Source of the DNA: Parelaphostrongylus tenuis
Taxonomy: Eukaryota > Nematoda > Chromadorea > Rhabditida > Metastrongylidae
Length of the DNA stretch: 64,000 nucleotides
Direction: 5' to 3'
Assembly (NCBI GenBank): GCA_019055375.1
Contig: JAHQIW010002287.1
Location: forward strand, 186,001 to 250,000
Part shown: positions 36,001-51,000 of the stretch, piece by piece
Layout: every line of letters begins with the position of its first letter
Position numbering within the stretch: position 1 is the first letter of the stretch
The notes under the pieces: model-generated
What the model saw: only the letters and a program-made list of their open reading frames with translations
Told to the model about the DNA's origin: nothing
Databases searched by the model: none
Position numbers and translations under genes: made by a program

Positions 36001-39000
36001 CATTGTTAATATCAATGCTTACCAGTACACTCAAAACAAGTAGAAGTAAATATTGCTCTGTAAAAGAAAATGTGCTAATCTGGAAGGCAACATTTTCAGG
36101 AAAAGAATACGCTGCAAGCTGCAAAAGGCAAAACACCGACCACTGGGTGCTTATAAAGAGCCCACACAGTTTTTTGCTTCTAAATTTGAACTAAAAACTT
36201 CAGTCAGTCGGCTTAATCAGCAATGCTACGAGGTACAACAGGCTCTCAGCAATTCAATATTGATCATAAAGCACACACTCCGGCCGAAAAGCAATGTGCG
36301 GCGTGTTTAAAGCTCAATCTTAATTTCCTTGCTACTGAGCTGTAAAACACTATTTTCAAGAAAAACGCAAAGTTTCGGAATCGTCGACACATACGCTATC
36401 AAATGGTGACTGAAAGTTTGACGAAAGTGCTCTGCCTTAGCGAGAAATACGCGTATGTAAAATACAAAACTATTTTCTTTGCTACAGCGTTGTCAAGATG
36501 TCTTTTGAAAGAAGACAAATTTTTGAAATCTGCAGTATTCACGCTATCAATCTATTATTGACGATTTAGAGAAAAATCTTTATCTTGCAAGATATAAACG
36601 CGACAATGCGCGTCTTGTGCGAAACATTACTTTCTTTTTAGTGCTACAGCCCTTTCAAAGAGCCTTTCTAAAGATAAGTAAGTTTTTGAGCTCTACGCGA
36701 CTTACGCTTTCGAATGATTACTGACTCTATTGGAAAGCTTTTGTCCAACGGAAAATTCTCTTTTAAATGTGCCTGTCAGATAACAAAAGAGTAGCCAGAT
36801 TTTGCCTATACAATGACTTGTTGTGGCTTTCATATATCAAATCAATACTGCTATATTCCCAGGAAAGTTTGATACTAATCTGCTGAACACGGAAGTTTCA
36901 AAGGTTTCGTGAGCACGGAACGTGTGATCAAATCATGTGTGTATTGCGCCAGTTCTCTAACCATTACACTACACGCGTCCTATGAAATAGTAGATATGCA
37001 CATGAAAACAACTTAGTTACCTTGACAACAGGCTGATAAGTAGATTGCATTAAGAACCCATGAGCGTCGTAACAACAAGTCTGGCCATAATGCGTGGTGT
37101 ACGAACTAAATTGTGAGTTAGAGCTCGAGCAGTGCTAGGGAAAGTCTAAGCTTACCAGCGATAGTAGTTTAGTTCATCACATGTCACTTAACTGTGATGT
37201 AAGGAAGTAGAAGCGACCAGTCTACTCACCTTTCCTCTTCTTTACCCTCGTAGTTCATGCGGTACGTCTTGCCGCGTACGTTTTGCGCCGACATGTAGCA
37301 GTTCATCGAGCCGAGAGTTTCTGTACATGAAACGTCACGAAAGAGCTAGAATTGCTTTAAAATTAGTAAAACCATAAGGAAACATTAGCTGAGCAATTTG
37401 AGCACACGTGCCAATGAGAAATTGAGAAAAAACTAGAAAATCAAAAAATAAATAGAGCATGAAACGATAAGCGTTGGAAAGGACATAATTCATTGGATTT
37501 ACAGTCTTCTGAATACCCGATCCATAGGCAAATGTATCACGCGAACGATTACAATAAGAGTTGAATAGCTCGATGCCCTTAACTGTGCTGCATCTTGGAT
37601 GAGGCATGAAGCGTCCTACGTCCACTTTCGCTTGTTCCTCCTTGCAAGGGCAACTCGCATTTGTTTCTGTTTCACGAATGAAATTCGAAAGCGCACCGTC
37701 TTCATTGAACCACTCATGACACATTTCTCTTGCCTAAATATTTCCTTACATAAAGCCGTAAATTGGGAATAATCTAAAGCAAAAATTTTAGATTTCAGGT
37801 GACTTAGCGGTTATTTTTCAGTTGCCGCAACGTATGTCTTGAAAAGTCAGAATTTACGAAAAGGCTGAACAAGTAACCAACATGATCGGCCAATCAAAAA
37901 ACGAGAGAGACAAAAGATGTTAATCTACACAGTCGGCTTGAATGGAGGCAATTATCCTTATCACCAACATGTGTACTCATTTCGGTGCAAACGTGTCTCT
38001 TACGCTTCGCCCGTATGCACAGAGTCAGTGAGTGAGAAGATTTTCCGAATGCCTCAGCTTTCGAGATCTGCCTTCTCAGGCTTGAAATTCCTTTATTAAA
38101 CAATATAAAATTGAAGAAATACAGCGATGACTTCAAGAAACCAGTTTACCGCGCCTCCATTGACCAGTAATTCCTAAACAAATACCGATTTCGGTGCACA
38201 TAAAGAAATCGCGCTCCAATGGAACACTCCAACAAAGGATCACTACGCCGTAAGTGAGTGCTCCGAAAGGATTAGAGGCAAGCAGACTAGCTCGTACGTT
38301 GATATGTTATCGAAAAAATGCTAAGTGCTTGGTAACTATTCGAAATGCGAAAGTGAATTTAAACCTTCTCTTTCACAAAAACTAATTTTTCTTGGACGTC
38401 CTGTCTGTTGCCAGAAAATGCGCCGTCTGTCGGAAGTGTCCATAGCCAATGCAATGAAATTGGGGCTGATATCATACTGAAACACCAGCGACTTACGTAT
38501 AATGAATTTCTGCGCATTAAATACATATTATGAAAACTTTAGAAATAGTGACATTTTATCTTCAACTTGATTCACTGTGAAAAAGTGAACAAAGTAAAAA
38601 TTTTTTGCTCATCAATTTATTCGAAAATCATCAATATGCTCTCGTGTTGGACACTTTCTACTGTAGACCTGGTGTCCTTTTACTCCTCACTTCAAATTAT
38701 ATTGAATAAGATCACATTTTTTTCATAGTCAAGGATATGCTCGGAGTTCCAGACCAAGGAAACATTTGAAGTTATTTTCCATTTGTTGCTTATTTTGTAT
38801 GGAAATATGCTTGAAAGAAGCCTTTCTTAATGTATCCATTTTTATAAAGACTTTCAAACACGTGAAAGTGTTCTGTAAGACGAAACAAAAGCGAAATCGA
38901 ATTGAATGACATATAAATTACCCTTCGGGAAGATTCACAATTCGACTCCCACTTAAAGCCGGAGATCCATCTATCGGTACAATAGGTGCTAGCTTGAGGT

Positions 39001-42000
39001 ATCCAAATCTAAAATTGTGCAACTTTAAAGATACTTGAGAGAATTAGTTCGGAAAAGAGAACTCACCTATAGGTGAACAAATCATTTCGCATCTCATATG
39101 AACTCAGGTACCATTCATCTACTCTGTCCAGATTATAAGTTTCAATAATTGGATTCCATCTGAGAGTATCATCGACTCTATTCTGATAAGTAGCCAGCCT
39201 AGAAATAACAAACTCGATAGGCTGACAAAGGCTTAGTTCAGTAAGAAAATGTTTTCTAAACTGACGTTCAACTCAGTAAAAAGGTGTTTTCTAAACCGAC
39301 GTTTGGTAGGAAAAAAATCATAGCTGTCATACTGTACGTTCAACATGTCATACATTTGATGTCTACTAACTTCAACTGACGTAACAAATGACAAACGTTC
39401 TTTTCCAACAAGAGTACAGGAATAGTACATCGTGATTAATCGTAAATCCTCTCTACGAAATTATCATGATAGAAGATTAAGTATGTGTGTGTGATGAGTT
39501 CCCGAAAAGTTATACCCCTTTTTCTCCGCAAAAAAGCAATATCAAAAACTTCAAAAAGGACATAGACAAATTTCAGTTTTTTCGAAAATCTTCCAAATCG
39601 GAAAGCTATTGGCTCCATATCCGCAGAAATAGAACGGACTTAACAATAATGGCCATTTTAATCTATGAGATTTACAGAATTGAAAAGTCCTCAGAAATAT
39701 GCTATGGATTCGACGATAACAATTTCTTTTAACAGCCTGTCGATATAGCAAGAGTATGAGAGACTTGGCTACTTGTGCACGATCGAAGCAAACAGAGTGT
39801 GCATTGTGGGGCCACTGTGCTACATGTTATTTGAACTCTATGGCGGTATCCAATATACAGAGTGCGAGAAAAGTTGTGATACTTCTTATTTTATAAATTT
39901 TGGCACTGATATGATACTTTTATTGATGCAGAGAATTTTACCGAATTCCTTATTCGACTTTGGTAAAATTTGTTTTATATGTTTGCCTATTTTCAGCTGT
40001 GCTCAAGTTATGGATCGTGAAAAACATCGAATCGCAATAACTGAGTTGCATAAGATGCTTGCACATGCTTCCATCGTATTCGTACCAAGCGCGTGTTAAA
40101 GCCAAACCGCTTCATAATCAGCATAAGCGACGTCAACGTTTCGAGGAGGGTGAGCAGATTTCCGCAGTAGCAAAACTGTGGGCCACACTCATTTTCAGGC
40201 CTCTATGATAGTCTGGGCCGGCATTTGCGTCACCGGAAAAACGCCGTAGGACTTTATCAACGAAAACGTCAAATTAACGCTGCCAGTTATCTCCAGCAAC
40301 TTTCACGGAGCGTACTGGAGCCTTGCAGTTCTCAAAAGCCTGGTGCCGACGAATCTTCACTTCAGCAGGATTGTGCTCATGTGCATTTGCTCCGTTTAAC
40401 AATTTCCATCTGTCAAGAACAGTTTTGAGGCTTTTAGGGCAAGGACATTTAGCAGTCAAACACGCTGGATCTCAACCCAGTGGATTACTCCGTGTGGCTC
40501 ATACTGAAGGAGAAAGTCCCGTCTACTCGTTACACTAGCGTAGACGCGTTTTAAAACGGCTTTGAGACGCGCTTGGAACGAAATCACGGTGGAAACATGT
40601 GCGACCATCTTGTGAAACTCAATTATTGCGAATCGTTGATTTTCACGATCCATAACCTGAACCCAAGTGAAAATAGACAGGTTGGTAAAACAGATACTAG
40701 ACCGAAAATGGACATTATATTCAATTAAAACATCAGCATCAATAAAAACCATTATTAATTGTTGAAATTCGCAAAATAAAAATTATCAGAACTTTTTTCG
40801 CACCCTGTAGTTTATCCATAAGGGATAGACCTACGCCAAACGCCTTACTTTCCGAAGTTTTACAAAAAAATTTTTGCTATGAATATTTAGCTTACGATCT
40901 CGTTGTACATCGGCTGAAAGCTCATTGATTATCAGTTACATGCTGCACATGTTTTCCTTCAGACATATGGTTTGCGACTGTTTTAGGTGTTTGAAATGGG
41001 AGGAAGAAAATTGGCTACTATATTTAATGATTGCGACAAAAATATAAGACGATGACAACTTGAAATATCATCCAATGACGATAACGAAGCCAATAAAACG
41101 TAAGAATAGAAGCGTAGATGTTCAGAATATGTACTGCTATTATTTGATACACAACTCGTCATCAGATTTATCGTAGGAATCCTAACACTTGTGGCATTCG
41201 ATTCGCTTCCTCGCAATCATCGTTCACAGAGGTCTTCGCTCATTTCATTTGTTCCTCCGGCTGTCTCCTGAGTCTTCTCTATGAATGTCATAGAGTGCTG
41301 CTTGAGTTAATTCTCCTTGCAACTTTGTGGATAGATGACAATGCGTTTCCACGCCTAATGGAGGGGAACGCTGAGAGATGGCCGAACAAGCATCTTGTTT
41401 CGTGATGGACTGCACCATCATCCACTTCACGCCTGATGTTCTGCATTGCTAACCAATCCGCCGTAATACAAGTGAATGAAAAACAAACTTTTGGTGAAAA
41501 AACAAAGCCAACTCTTGCATGTTCTATGTAGGAAAAAGTTGAGAATACAATCAAACATTTAAAAATAAATATCACAGTAGAGGGAAAATCTGCAAGATTA
41601 TAAAACTGGAAAAGTGAGAAAATGTAATTTTCTGAAAAAACCTATGACTCTGTATAGACTCACCTGGCAAGAACTCGATGTTGAGGCACGAATTTACGTA
41701 AGTCGTCGTTTTGTGCCTCTTTATAGCCGACGACATATAGGCCGAGAGTCACGCTGTAGATGGTATCGTCGAAATAGTTGATAGCCCCACCAGTGCCAAC
41801 TATGTGTGGAGATGTGAAATTTCGCGGATACCTGAATAAATATAGTTCCAATTTCTTGAATGGTCTTCATCATGCACAGAAGTTATTAAGGGAAATGACC
41901 GAAGGCAGTTCTATCAGGCCTTAACGTGCTGTTTTGAATTTTTCTTCAAATTGTTGAAGATCAGCATGAACGACTCGATCCTTATCCATTTCATCATACT

Positions 42001-45000
42001 CATAAAACGAAGTACTACGCGAATAATTAGGCAAAACCGTTAATGTTTCGATGAAAAAATCACTTTTGAAACCCATAGGTCCATCTAAGCGAACAGAACC
42101 GGTGATAGCCTCACAAAGTTAGGTTTAAGATGTAGACAATCAAAATTCGGTGCTAACTTTCTATGTATTTTTGATTCTGTTGGTATCCAAGAGTTCTTTA
42201 AAAGTTATTAATAAAAGGCCCACTAAACAGCAAAATAGTACTGAATTTCGAAATTATCCTAAGTTATGCACTATTTGTTGAGATGTCCCCATTCCTCTCC
42301 TTCACATTTGAGTACAGGAAAATATCATACCTCTCATTTCGAATGTTTTCTTGAGACCGCGCTCAAATTTCAGCATACACGTAATTATTATTTGAGCCAG
42401 CATGCCAACCAGCCAAGAGCAATCGAGTGTACAACGCTGTCTGTTCGGTGATAATTTTACTTGACAGACAGTGTAAAATGTTCGTCGTCGCCTACTCTTA
42501 GTATAGGGGACTGAGCGCCCCGAGAGGATTGGCTAAAGACAAAGGGTACCGCTCGACTAATGAGACCGTCAAGGTCGAAACACGTGTATGGGGCTTTATA
42601 AACCAGCCATTCAATAGACCACATGACATTTTGACTCAAATAATAATTACTGAAATTAACTCAGGCTAAATGAGTAAATTTCTTCTGTTACTCCAGAGGA
42701 TGTAGTGTAATTGACACTTCAATAAGAACTATCGAAGTAAAGAATGGGAAGCCCTTCGACATGCCATTTGATTCGCATCTGATTTGGAGGCGGATTGAGA
42801 TACCACGAATGAATGTCGCCGATGTCAAGTCGCATAGGGTCCAGTGTCGGTGGAACTGCAACAGTCTTTGGGTTCGATAGTAGGCATTCATTGATCAGAA
42901 GATAAAGTCTCTTTTTCACACTTCACTTTTTCCTTATACAGCGATTAAACAACAAGATAGAATGAAGACTTATTCGACCCACCAAAATAAATAAATCCTA
43001 TGTAGGCTTTCTCGTCGTTAGATAATCCTGACTGAGGCTGGAAGTACACGGTCTTGGTGCCCCAATCCAAGATTTTCGGCAGCGTACATCGAGCAATGGA
43101 CGGATTCAAAATCTCACATTTTGCCATCTGCGATTTATCATCGATTTTATAGTATTCTACGAGAATTCTTTATTCAATCGCCTTTAAAGAAGTGTGAGGC
43201 GGGGAATGAAGCGAGCTTCACTCTTATTGGAGGTGGTAGCAGAGTGACATCACAACAACGGCCTCGATGGTGTAATGATGCACGCACCACCGCTAAGCGC
43301 GGAACGCGGATTCATTTCTCGCCTAAGGTTTCAAGTTTTGCATATTACTCAGCCTTCTCAGATATTCATTTTAATAACCAATGGTGAATCTAACCAAAAT
43401 TCACATTTTCACATCTACGTGAGCAAGAATCAGTATTTATTTAGTAATCAGTGTGACAGCCGAGAACTGGTTTTTTGTGATCGTCGCTCTAGTGCTTATG
43501 GTGTAAGTTGTAATTTCTTCTATTGTGAAAAACTGTATTATATAGTAGATTTTTGTCTTTTTATACGATTCGTCATCGCTCCACAAGGTCTTCAAAGATT
43601 CCGCATGTTGCTTCAGTTCTTGCTTGATTATTCGCCTTTTTTATAAATTCCGTAAAATGTTAATCGAAATGAGGTTTGAGATCTTGAATGTATCGCGCCA
43701 AGGTGTTCCTAAGCATTTAGTTGACTGATTGCAAGAGAATGTTGGTGAAGGGATCAAACCAGTGCCTTACTTATCACGATACTTCCTGACACCCTGCATC
43801 ACTAACCACTTTATCATCCCACCTTTATCATAGATTTTAGCCCAATTAATTGGCGTGTACCTTGAATTTGGTACACACACAGCAAAACGTTCGCGATAAG
43901 CACAGCCTCACACAGGTCATGTGTCGCAAATGTGTAAGTTGTACTAGCACATATATTTGCTGTACCAGTATCTAATCATAGTCGTCACCTTTTAAGAAGA
44001 ATCTCAAAATTGCGAACCTTTCCATCAATATTTCAAATACTTACTAATAGGTATCCTAGCAAAAAGGTTAGCAGGAAATACCTGTCGTTGTTCGATCATC
44101 AGTACATAGGTGACTGCCGGGTTTAAACACATTCCGTTCACGTCGACTTTTGTCTCACCCAACATTGTGACGATATTCGGATAGATGAGAAGAGGAACTG
44201 CAAACCTCTGCTAAATTTGTTGAGTCACATAGAGAAATTGGCCTACTCATGGCGAGAAGACGAGAACGTATAGTTTTTGCGCAGTTGAGTTGTGTACAAT
44301 GAAACAGATTCACGTAAAGTGATTAACATGGAAAAAATATTGGAAAACCGTGATTTCAAAGGCAATAAAATGATTAACTGATAATGTAGAATAGTTTCGG
44401 TGGTGTAAAACTTTATATTGAAGGTGTAACCAGTAATCTCGACTAAGTTCACCAACAAATACAATTTTTTGTACTAGCATTACTGATCACTCTTTCATCA
44501 CGGAGCGACAAGCCTGGTGGCTCATGTGATAATAACATGGGAAAACCCTAGTACGACTTCCGAGCGATACGGTCAGTGCATCACTCATGATTTCTGTGGC
44601 CAGTAGTACGCCTAATTAGGTTATAACTTTGCTTACTGCCTAATTTTTATCGTAGAGACATAGTACGGTGTCAAGTATAACTATAAGAAAGGGACGCCGG
44701 TGTGGAGTTGAACCCGTGATTACCTTTCCCAGAGGCACACGTATGCAATACACCACAGTCCTCGCTCTCCCTTTCCCTCATCAAGCAGCTATATCTGTAT
44801 ATCACATGAGTGATGGGAAAGGGTAATTCGGTGATTCGAAACCATATCTGAATCCAAGTTTTGATTTCATCGCAATACTTCTGTAGTTATATTCAGGTAT
44901 TGATCAACTCTTAGGTCTTCTAAATATCAATTGTGCTGAATGATATTATAACGATAATACTAGAGGAGTGAATTACTACAACAGTATGCTTTTTCACTAA

Positions 45001-48000
45001 GACACTCACTGAAGCCAGGAACGAGATTACCGTCGTCTATTTGGAAAGTGGACAATTAGATGACTCATTGTTCCTTTTGAGATGATATGCAGCTCTTCGG
45101 ATACGTGCGCGTCTGCTCCTTTCTGACTGTGTGCGTACTCATGTATGAACATAATATTCAGTGGTATTTTTTGCCAAACTCAGCTTTTTTGTCTATCGAC
45201 TGCTTTTTTTACAGACCCGCTCAAAATGATTTAATCTGATAAGGATATGACATATTTTGCACTATATAGCACTAGACCTATGGCTCAAAATATGTCATAT
45301 CCTTATCAGATTAAATCATTTTGAGCGGGTCTGTAAAAAAAGCAGTCGATAGAAGAAGTATAGTTCATTTTAGAAGCCGTAAGCTCGACTGCCGGTCACC
45401 ACAAAGTCAGGTAATAACATCATCCTACTTTGGGTGTTCAATTTTACTCGGCGTCGGTTCCTTTAGAGGATTGTTTACCTCAAGGGATCGACGGAACCGA
45501 GGGAGGGTGCTACTGATGAGTCCCAATAGGACGAAATAGGCGCCTATATAGCACTAGACCTATGGCTCAAAATATGTCATATCCTTATCAGCTTTTTTGG
45601 GAAACTTTTTTGTGGTCATTCGATAGTATATATCGCACAAGAATTTTGCACTCGAATTTGTCCACAATTAGAAGGTCTTCTCACTGCGTTGTACTACACA
45701 AAGTGTTTCAGCCCCGAGAGAGTAATACTTTCGAAACAAGTGTGTGACATAATAAGTGTTGCCAGTGAAAACAGACCTGGATCACAAGCGGAGTTCAAAA
45801 GTATTCTTAAGAGGCACTTCGTTGCTTTCTGCTTTTTATCCGGTGTGATTAAGGTGAACATCGTAATTTTGCTGATTCAAAATAATCAAATTCATCAGAT
45901 TTTGACATTCATGTTCTTACACGCTGCGATCTTTCCCGAACGCGCCTTAATGATACACCAGCAGAAAGAAGTAACCATCCCGAATGCTTTCAACCAGAAA
46001 TACTACGGGATATTTGTTTGGATCATTTGTACACGTATGACCATGAGTGACACTGCTAACAACAATGCTGATGCATGAGCAAAACTTGGAACCTGATCTA
46101 TGTGTGAAACAATGGGTGATGGCTGATATCAACCGAAACGGTTGGAACACAGTTGAGAGAAAGGGAGAGCGAAGGCCACGACGGTATAGTGCCAGCAAGC
46201 GCTGCCCTGAAAGGCATAGTTATGGTTCGAGCCCGTATACATAGATCAGCTCCAAGTTCTGTTCTTATCTCAGATTTGCTGCGCTTATATCAAAATGTAC
46301 TTAGCTCTAAAAAATGAATAAGGCAGCATGCAGAAGCTGTTTAGAAGCATTGCGACACTGCAGTTCTGTTATTTTTTCACTAAAAAAGAGTTAAAATCTT
46401 AAGATAATCATCTTCTACAGCAGTGCGTGTTGTTTATACTTTATCATCTTTTCGATTCAGATTTCAGCAATAATAACGGTACACTTGGCAGGATAGAGTT
46501 ATTCAACTCACTGCGCTTTTCGTATAGGAAACAGGTCCAAATAGTTTTTCTAGAAGGGCACAATCTTGGTCATCAACTCAAAATAAATGGGTCCTCTAGA
46601 GATTATTACTATCAATATTCTCTATGTATTCTATTCGATTATCATGTTCTTTACTCTCCAATATAATCTATATTCTGAACAGGAATGTTCCATTCCTATC
46701 GTATCATTGTGTGGCTCTTATGACCAGTATGTATTATACCTCATTATATATTCGCAGCCTGCATTACGAAATTGCTTTATGCCGTATATCGCCCTCATTG
46801 GCTACAAACTGACTTTATAAATTGCTTTGTCCCCTACTCTTCCAGGATGACCAAGTGTGAAGGACACCATTCACCTTATTGTGACATTGTAGTATGTTAT
46901 AACTGCATACCATCCCTGATTGTTGCTCTGTGTGTGTGAGTGTCGTTACACATGGGCAGTTCAATTCCCCAGCTTGAAGATCGGGCGTCACGCCGAAACT
47001 AAAAAGACTTGCGTGGCAGAACCTATTGCGCAACAGCAAGCTCCTTCATTTTGAGTCCAATCTACACTTATAGGAAACGAAAAGTTAATAGGACGAAATC
47101 TAGTACTCTTAATGTGTTGTTATCATTATCGCTGCCTGAATATTGTTATTATATTATTGAATGATCAGTTTCATTATCACTATTCGTATTATTGTTAGAA
47201 CTGTCCATTATTATTATTACAAAAATAGTTTAAAAAAGAAATAAACGTGATTCCACCTCCCAGTCACGTTATATTGAACTCTCGCATCAATTTGATCATC
47301 TGTCCATAGATACTTTCGAATAATGGGCGAAAGTCAAGAAGTAAATTTTATCTAATTAACAAGATATGTATAGATGAAACTCACATGTACCACCAGTCTT
47401 ATTACTGCAACCAGCCGGTCGTACGATGTCATCAACTCGATGGAAATATCTAAAAAAATTACGATCGAATATGCAAATAATCTCGCCTTTGGGGAATACT
47501 AATTTACCAGCCTTCCTCTAACAACATGAGGTACAGATGAGCGAGAAGCGAGTGACGATGGTTGTTGCTTTGTGATTTCTGATAGGTCTACTTGTACGGA
47601 TCCTGTGTGGTTGCCACCGTTAAATAATGCCTAAATATGCATAATTTCGGGCCGCACGCCTAATTCGCAAATAGGCCAGACAATATGGGACAAGATCCGG
47701 TTGAGATTTAAGTGAAGCTCACAATCTCCACTACATGAAAACAGAATATGTTTAGATCGCCTCTGGAAAAGAAAGGAAATGAATCCGCTCAACAGCAGAT
47801 ACACTCGTAGCGATAAAAAGGCAAACTTTCTTTAATACCTGACACTTTCCTGTGCGTGAATTTCCATGTATATCAGCGGCATCGTAGCCGAGTTTGTAGT
47901 AATTGATCATTGTGTAAGAGAGAAGACCCTTAAACTAACATCTCAGAATTACTCAAGCATCAAATTGACGGCTTCGAGAAAACGACCATAAGGCAACTTC

Positions 48001-51000
48001 GCTTGTAATGCCGTTTAATATTTCGCACCAAATTTCATAAAAACTTGGCTATAGTTCTTTCGAATCATAGACAATTATAATAAGTAAATAAAGAGATATG
48101 AACGATTTACAAAGAAAACAAATTTATGGGTTATAATAACATCCAAAATCACAGAGTACCTGAGCATCAGACATCCATACAAGCTGAAAAGTAGACAAGC
48201 CATGTTCGCTGCCGATGTTCGGCCGAAGGTTCCTCCACGTTACGACCAGAGCGGCTTCAGCTCGAAAAGTGGTACCACCAGCAACCCCTTCTAAAAGGGA
48301 CATGTAATGAATATTCGAGTATTAGCAATAACTTTCACTTAACACCTGTTTTATGATCTTTAGAAAAGTGCTCAAATGGCATAGAAATTCTAAAAATTAC
48401 AGCATCTGAGCTGCTAAAAGAGAATCTAAATCTTGATCAGCTTTTTGGCAAAAGCATAATCTGAAGAGAAAACATCGAAAACGCTTCTTATATAAAGTAG
48501 CTTACGCATACACGTGCCACATCGTGCACTTTTGATACTGTGCACGCAAATGTCTTTCTTCAACTAAGGGAAATACTCAAACAAAGATTAAAAGGATAGT
48601 CCCGTAAGTAATAAAGAATGTAAAGTGTCCGGAGTTGATCAATTTGTGAAAAATGCGCTATGCATTCAACTTCATCAAGCATCGTTAAATGCGTGGGAAT
48701 GCATGTCTGGTTTTCAAAATGGCTTGCGTTGGCCTACCGTTATATCAAGCCAGTGCTGCTATCACCTCGGACAAAGACGCTACCGGCTCTAATTTCCGGG
48801 AGATCGGAGCTTGGTGAGTCAGGTCTCGTGGCTTTGTGCGTATTGCAACACTACTAACTATTGCGCTACACGCTCCCACCTACGCAATGGCGACCGTAAC
48901 TCGACTAATCAACGAATTATGGGATATCAATATGGGCGACGAAAGGACAGTATTGAATGCTTCATTTTCATTCCTAAAGGAAACATTGGAAGAAAAGAGC
49001 AAAAGGAAGACTCAGTAACTAGTTTACCTCTTTAGAAAAAACGAATAACAGAGAGACAAAGTAGTAAAAGAAGTTATGCAAACTGCCCCTTCCTTAACAA
49101 TAAAAAAGTGCTGGAAGTATCAAAAAAAGCAAGATGTAGAAGTTGGTGTCCAAAAAACCAGTAAACCTCACATTTATCTTCAAACTTGAATTTCTGAACA
49201 TCTACATTTCAAAAAAGTTTATAGCGTTTCCACCCGAAAAGCCCAGCTAAAATAAACCATACCAGGATTGACCGCCCTCATGGTAGCGACTAGTCCCACG
49301 GTATTAGTCTCCCTTTGATCTACAAGGGCCGGTGACTGCTCTAATGTGGTAGCGACCTCAGGAAGCCGCAGCTAGGTTTAGCTTGAGACTCCCTGCGATC
49401 CTCTGCGCACTCTGCCAAGACGGACCGTTCAAGTACCCAAGCAAGTGCTTTCTAGAAGGTCGATGAAGATCCTATCGTAAGGTGATGAACTTACGCTGTA
49501 CTGCCGTCTCCAAAGCATTGAGAAACTGCTCGGACTGGTCGTCACAACGGAAATGAGCTGGTTTGCCAAGACATGGAGGCCTGCCGGATAACAAGTCTCT
49601 ACCTGAGAATAGTCGATTACTAGATTATTGCGAACATGAAATGAGACTGTAGGTGGAAACAAAACTCGAACAACAAGTTAAATTCATATTATTGCATCAA
49701 AACTCGTTTCACAAAACTAACTAGCAGTGAGAAATCTACTTTCGTGTGTCTACAAAACCCAACACATCCCTTGTCTACTAGCAAACTCTGTATGGATAGA
49801 AACCAATCTTACCAGGTTGCACAGGTCCTCTACGAGTTTCTACCCGGTAAAACACTCTCGAATCGACACCTTGACCACTTTGGATGCGTTGTCTATCGAA
49901 AAAAAAGTAGTGAAAACAAATTTCTGATCTACGTTAACTCGCTCTGCCCGGCATGTGTAATATGGCTACCATAGTGCACTGGTCATTTGTGGCGGCATGA
50001 GTCGTACACTACACAGTTTTTATTACATATGATCCTAAGTTTTCTACCATACTGTGCACATTCATCCGATAGCTAAATAGAAACAGATTAAAGTGGGAAG
50101 GCTAAGCAGAAATAGCATTTCGTGCGCTTAACAGTTCACATCGCAATCACAAATATTATCACAAAAAACCTCTTCTCTAACAACGCATTGGCCGGCGATT
50201 TGACTAAAGCACCATTATTCCATTTTACTTCATTTTAATTTCCATGATAACTTCAGTTTTTGTACGAGACGTGGGATATAAAAACACCGTATTAGAGATA
50301 GAATGTGCATGAAGTCCTCTTAAATTCTAGTGACAATGTGTTTGTATTTTGGACCATAGCACGCATACTAAATAGCAGCAACATATCATTCATGCATATG
50401 GAACAATAGAGCAAAGTCTCTTCTGAAATGTTCCTTTGTTCACATTATCTCAGTTCTTTTAGTTATTGAAAAATATTCATAATCAATGCATCAAAAAGTA
50501 CGCGGCGACACAACAAATACTCTTTTTGATTTTAAGACAAGAATAAAGCACGTCGGGCAGAACGGGACATGTCATAGAGCACAAGTATAAATGTGTTTTT
50601 TTTCAGGTAACACAATGATAAAAAGTGATAATTATTAGACTGACTTGCAGAGGTATGGTGCAATGACGGCAGGATCGCTTTGAGTAGGCCAGTCGACGTC
50701 TAAACCAAACTGAAGTGTGGATGAGTCGTCTGAGAAGGACGCAAAACTAATATATCCGTTGGTGGAAATCTGGTGGGAGAAATTATAGAAGCACTTCATA
50801 AAAGACGATAATCCAGTCAAAAATTAAGACAGAGGTAACAGAATCAATGAAAAGACAGGCCTGCGAGAAACCCCGTATGATTTGGTTTTTCAATGTGACT
50901 TTTTCAATGGAGTTACATGACTTAACTACCGTTGTATTGTGCATTTTCTTATGAACATTTTGGTACGCGTAGGGGAAAATGCTAGTGAAGAGGAGCGCAA

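Noticed and set aside
45689..46078. 129-codon plus-strand frame
   Set aside because: No recognisable domain, no nematode splice or start context, and it overlaps repeat-like sequence.
48504..48566. Candidate for the missing NIDO exon (acceptor CCCTTAG, donor GTAAGC)
   Set aside because: Its 3' phase fits exon 48290 but its 5' phase does not fit exon 50645, and the encoded residues do not resemble NIDO.
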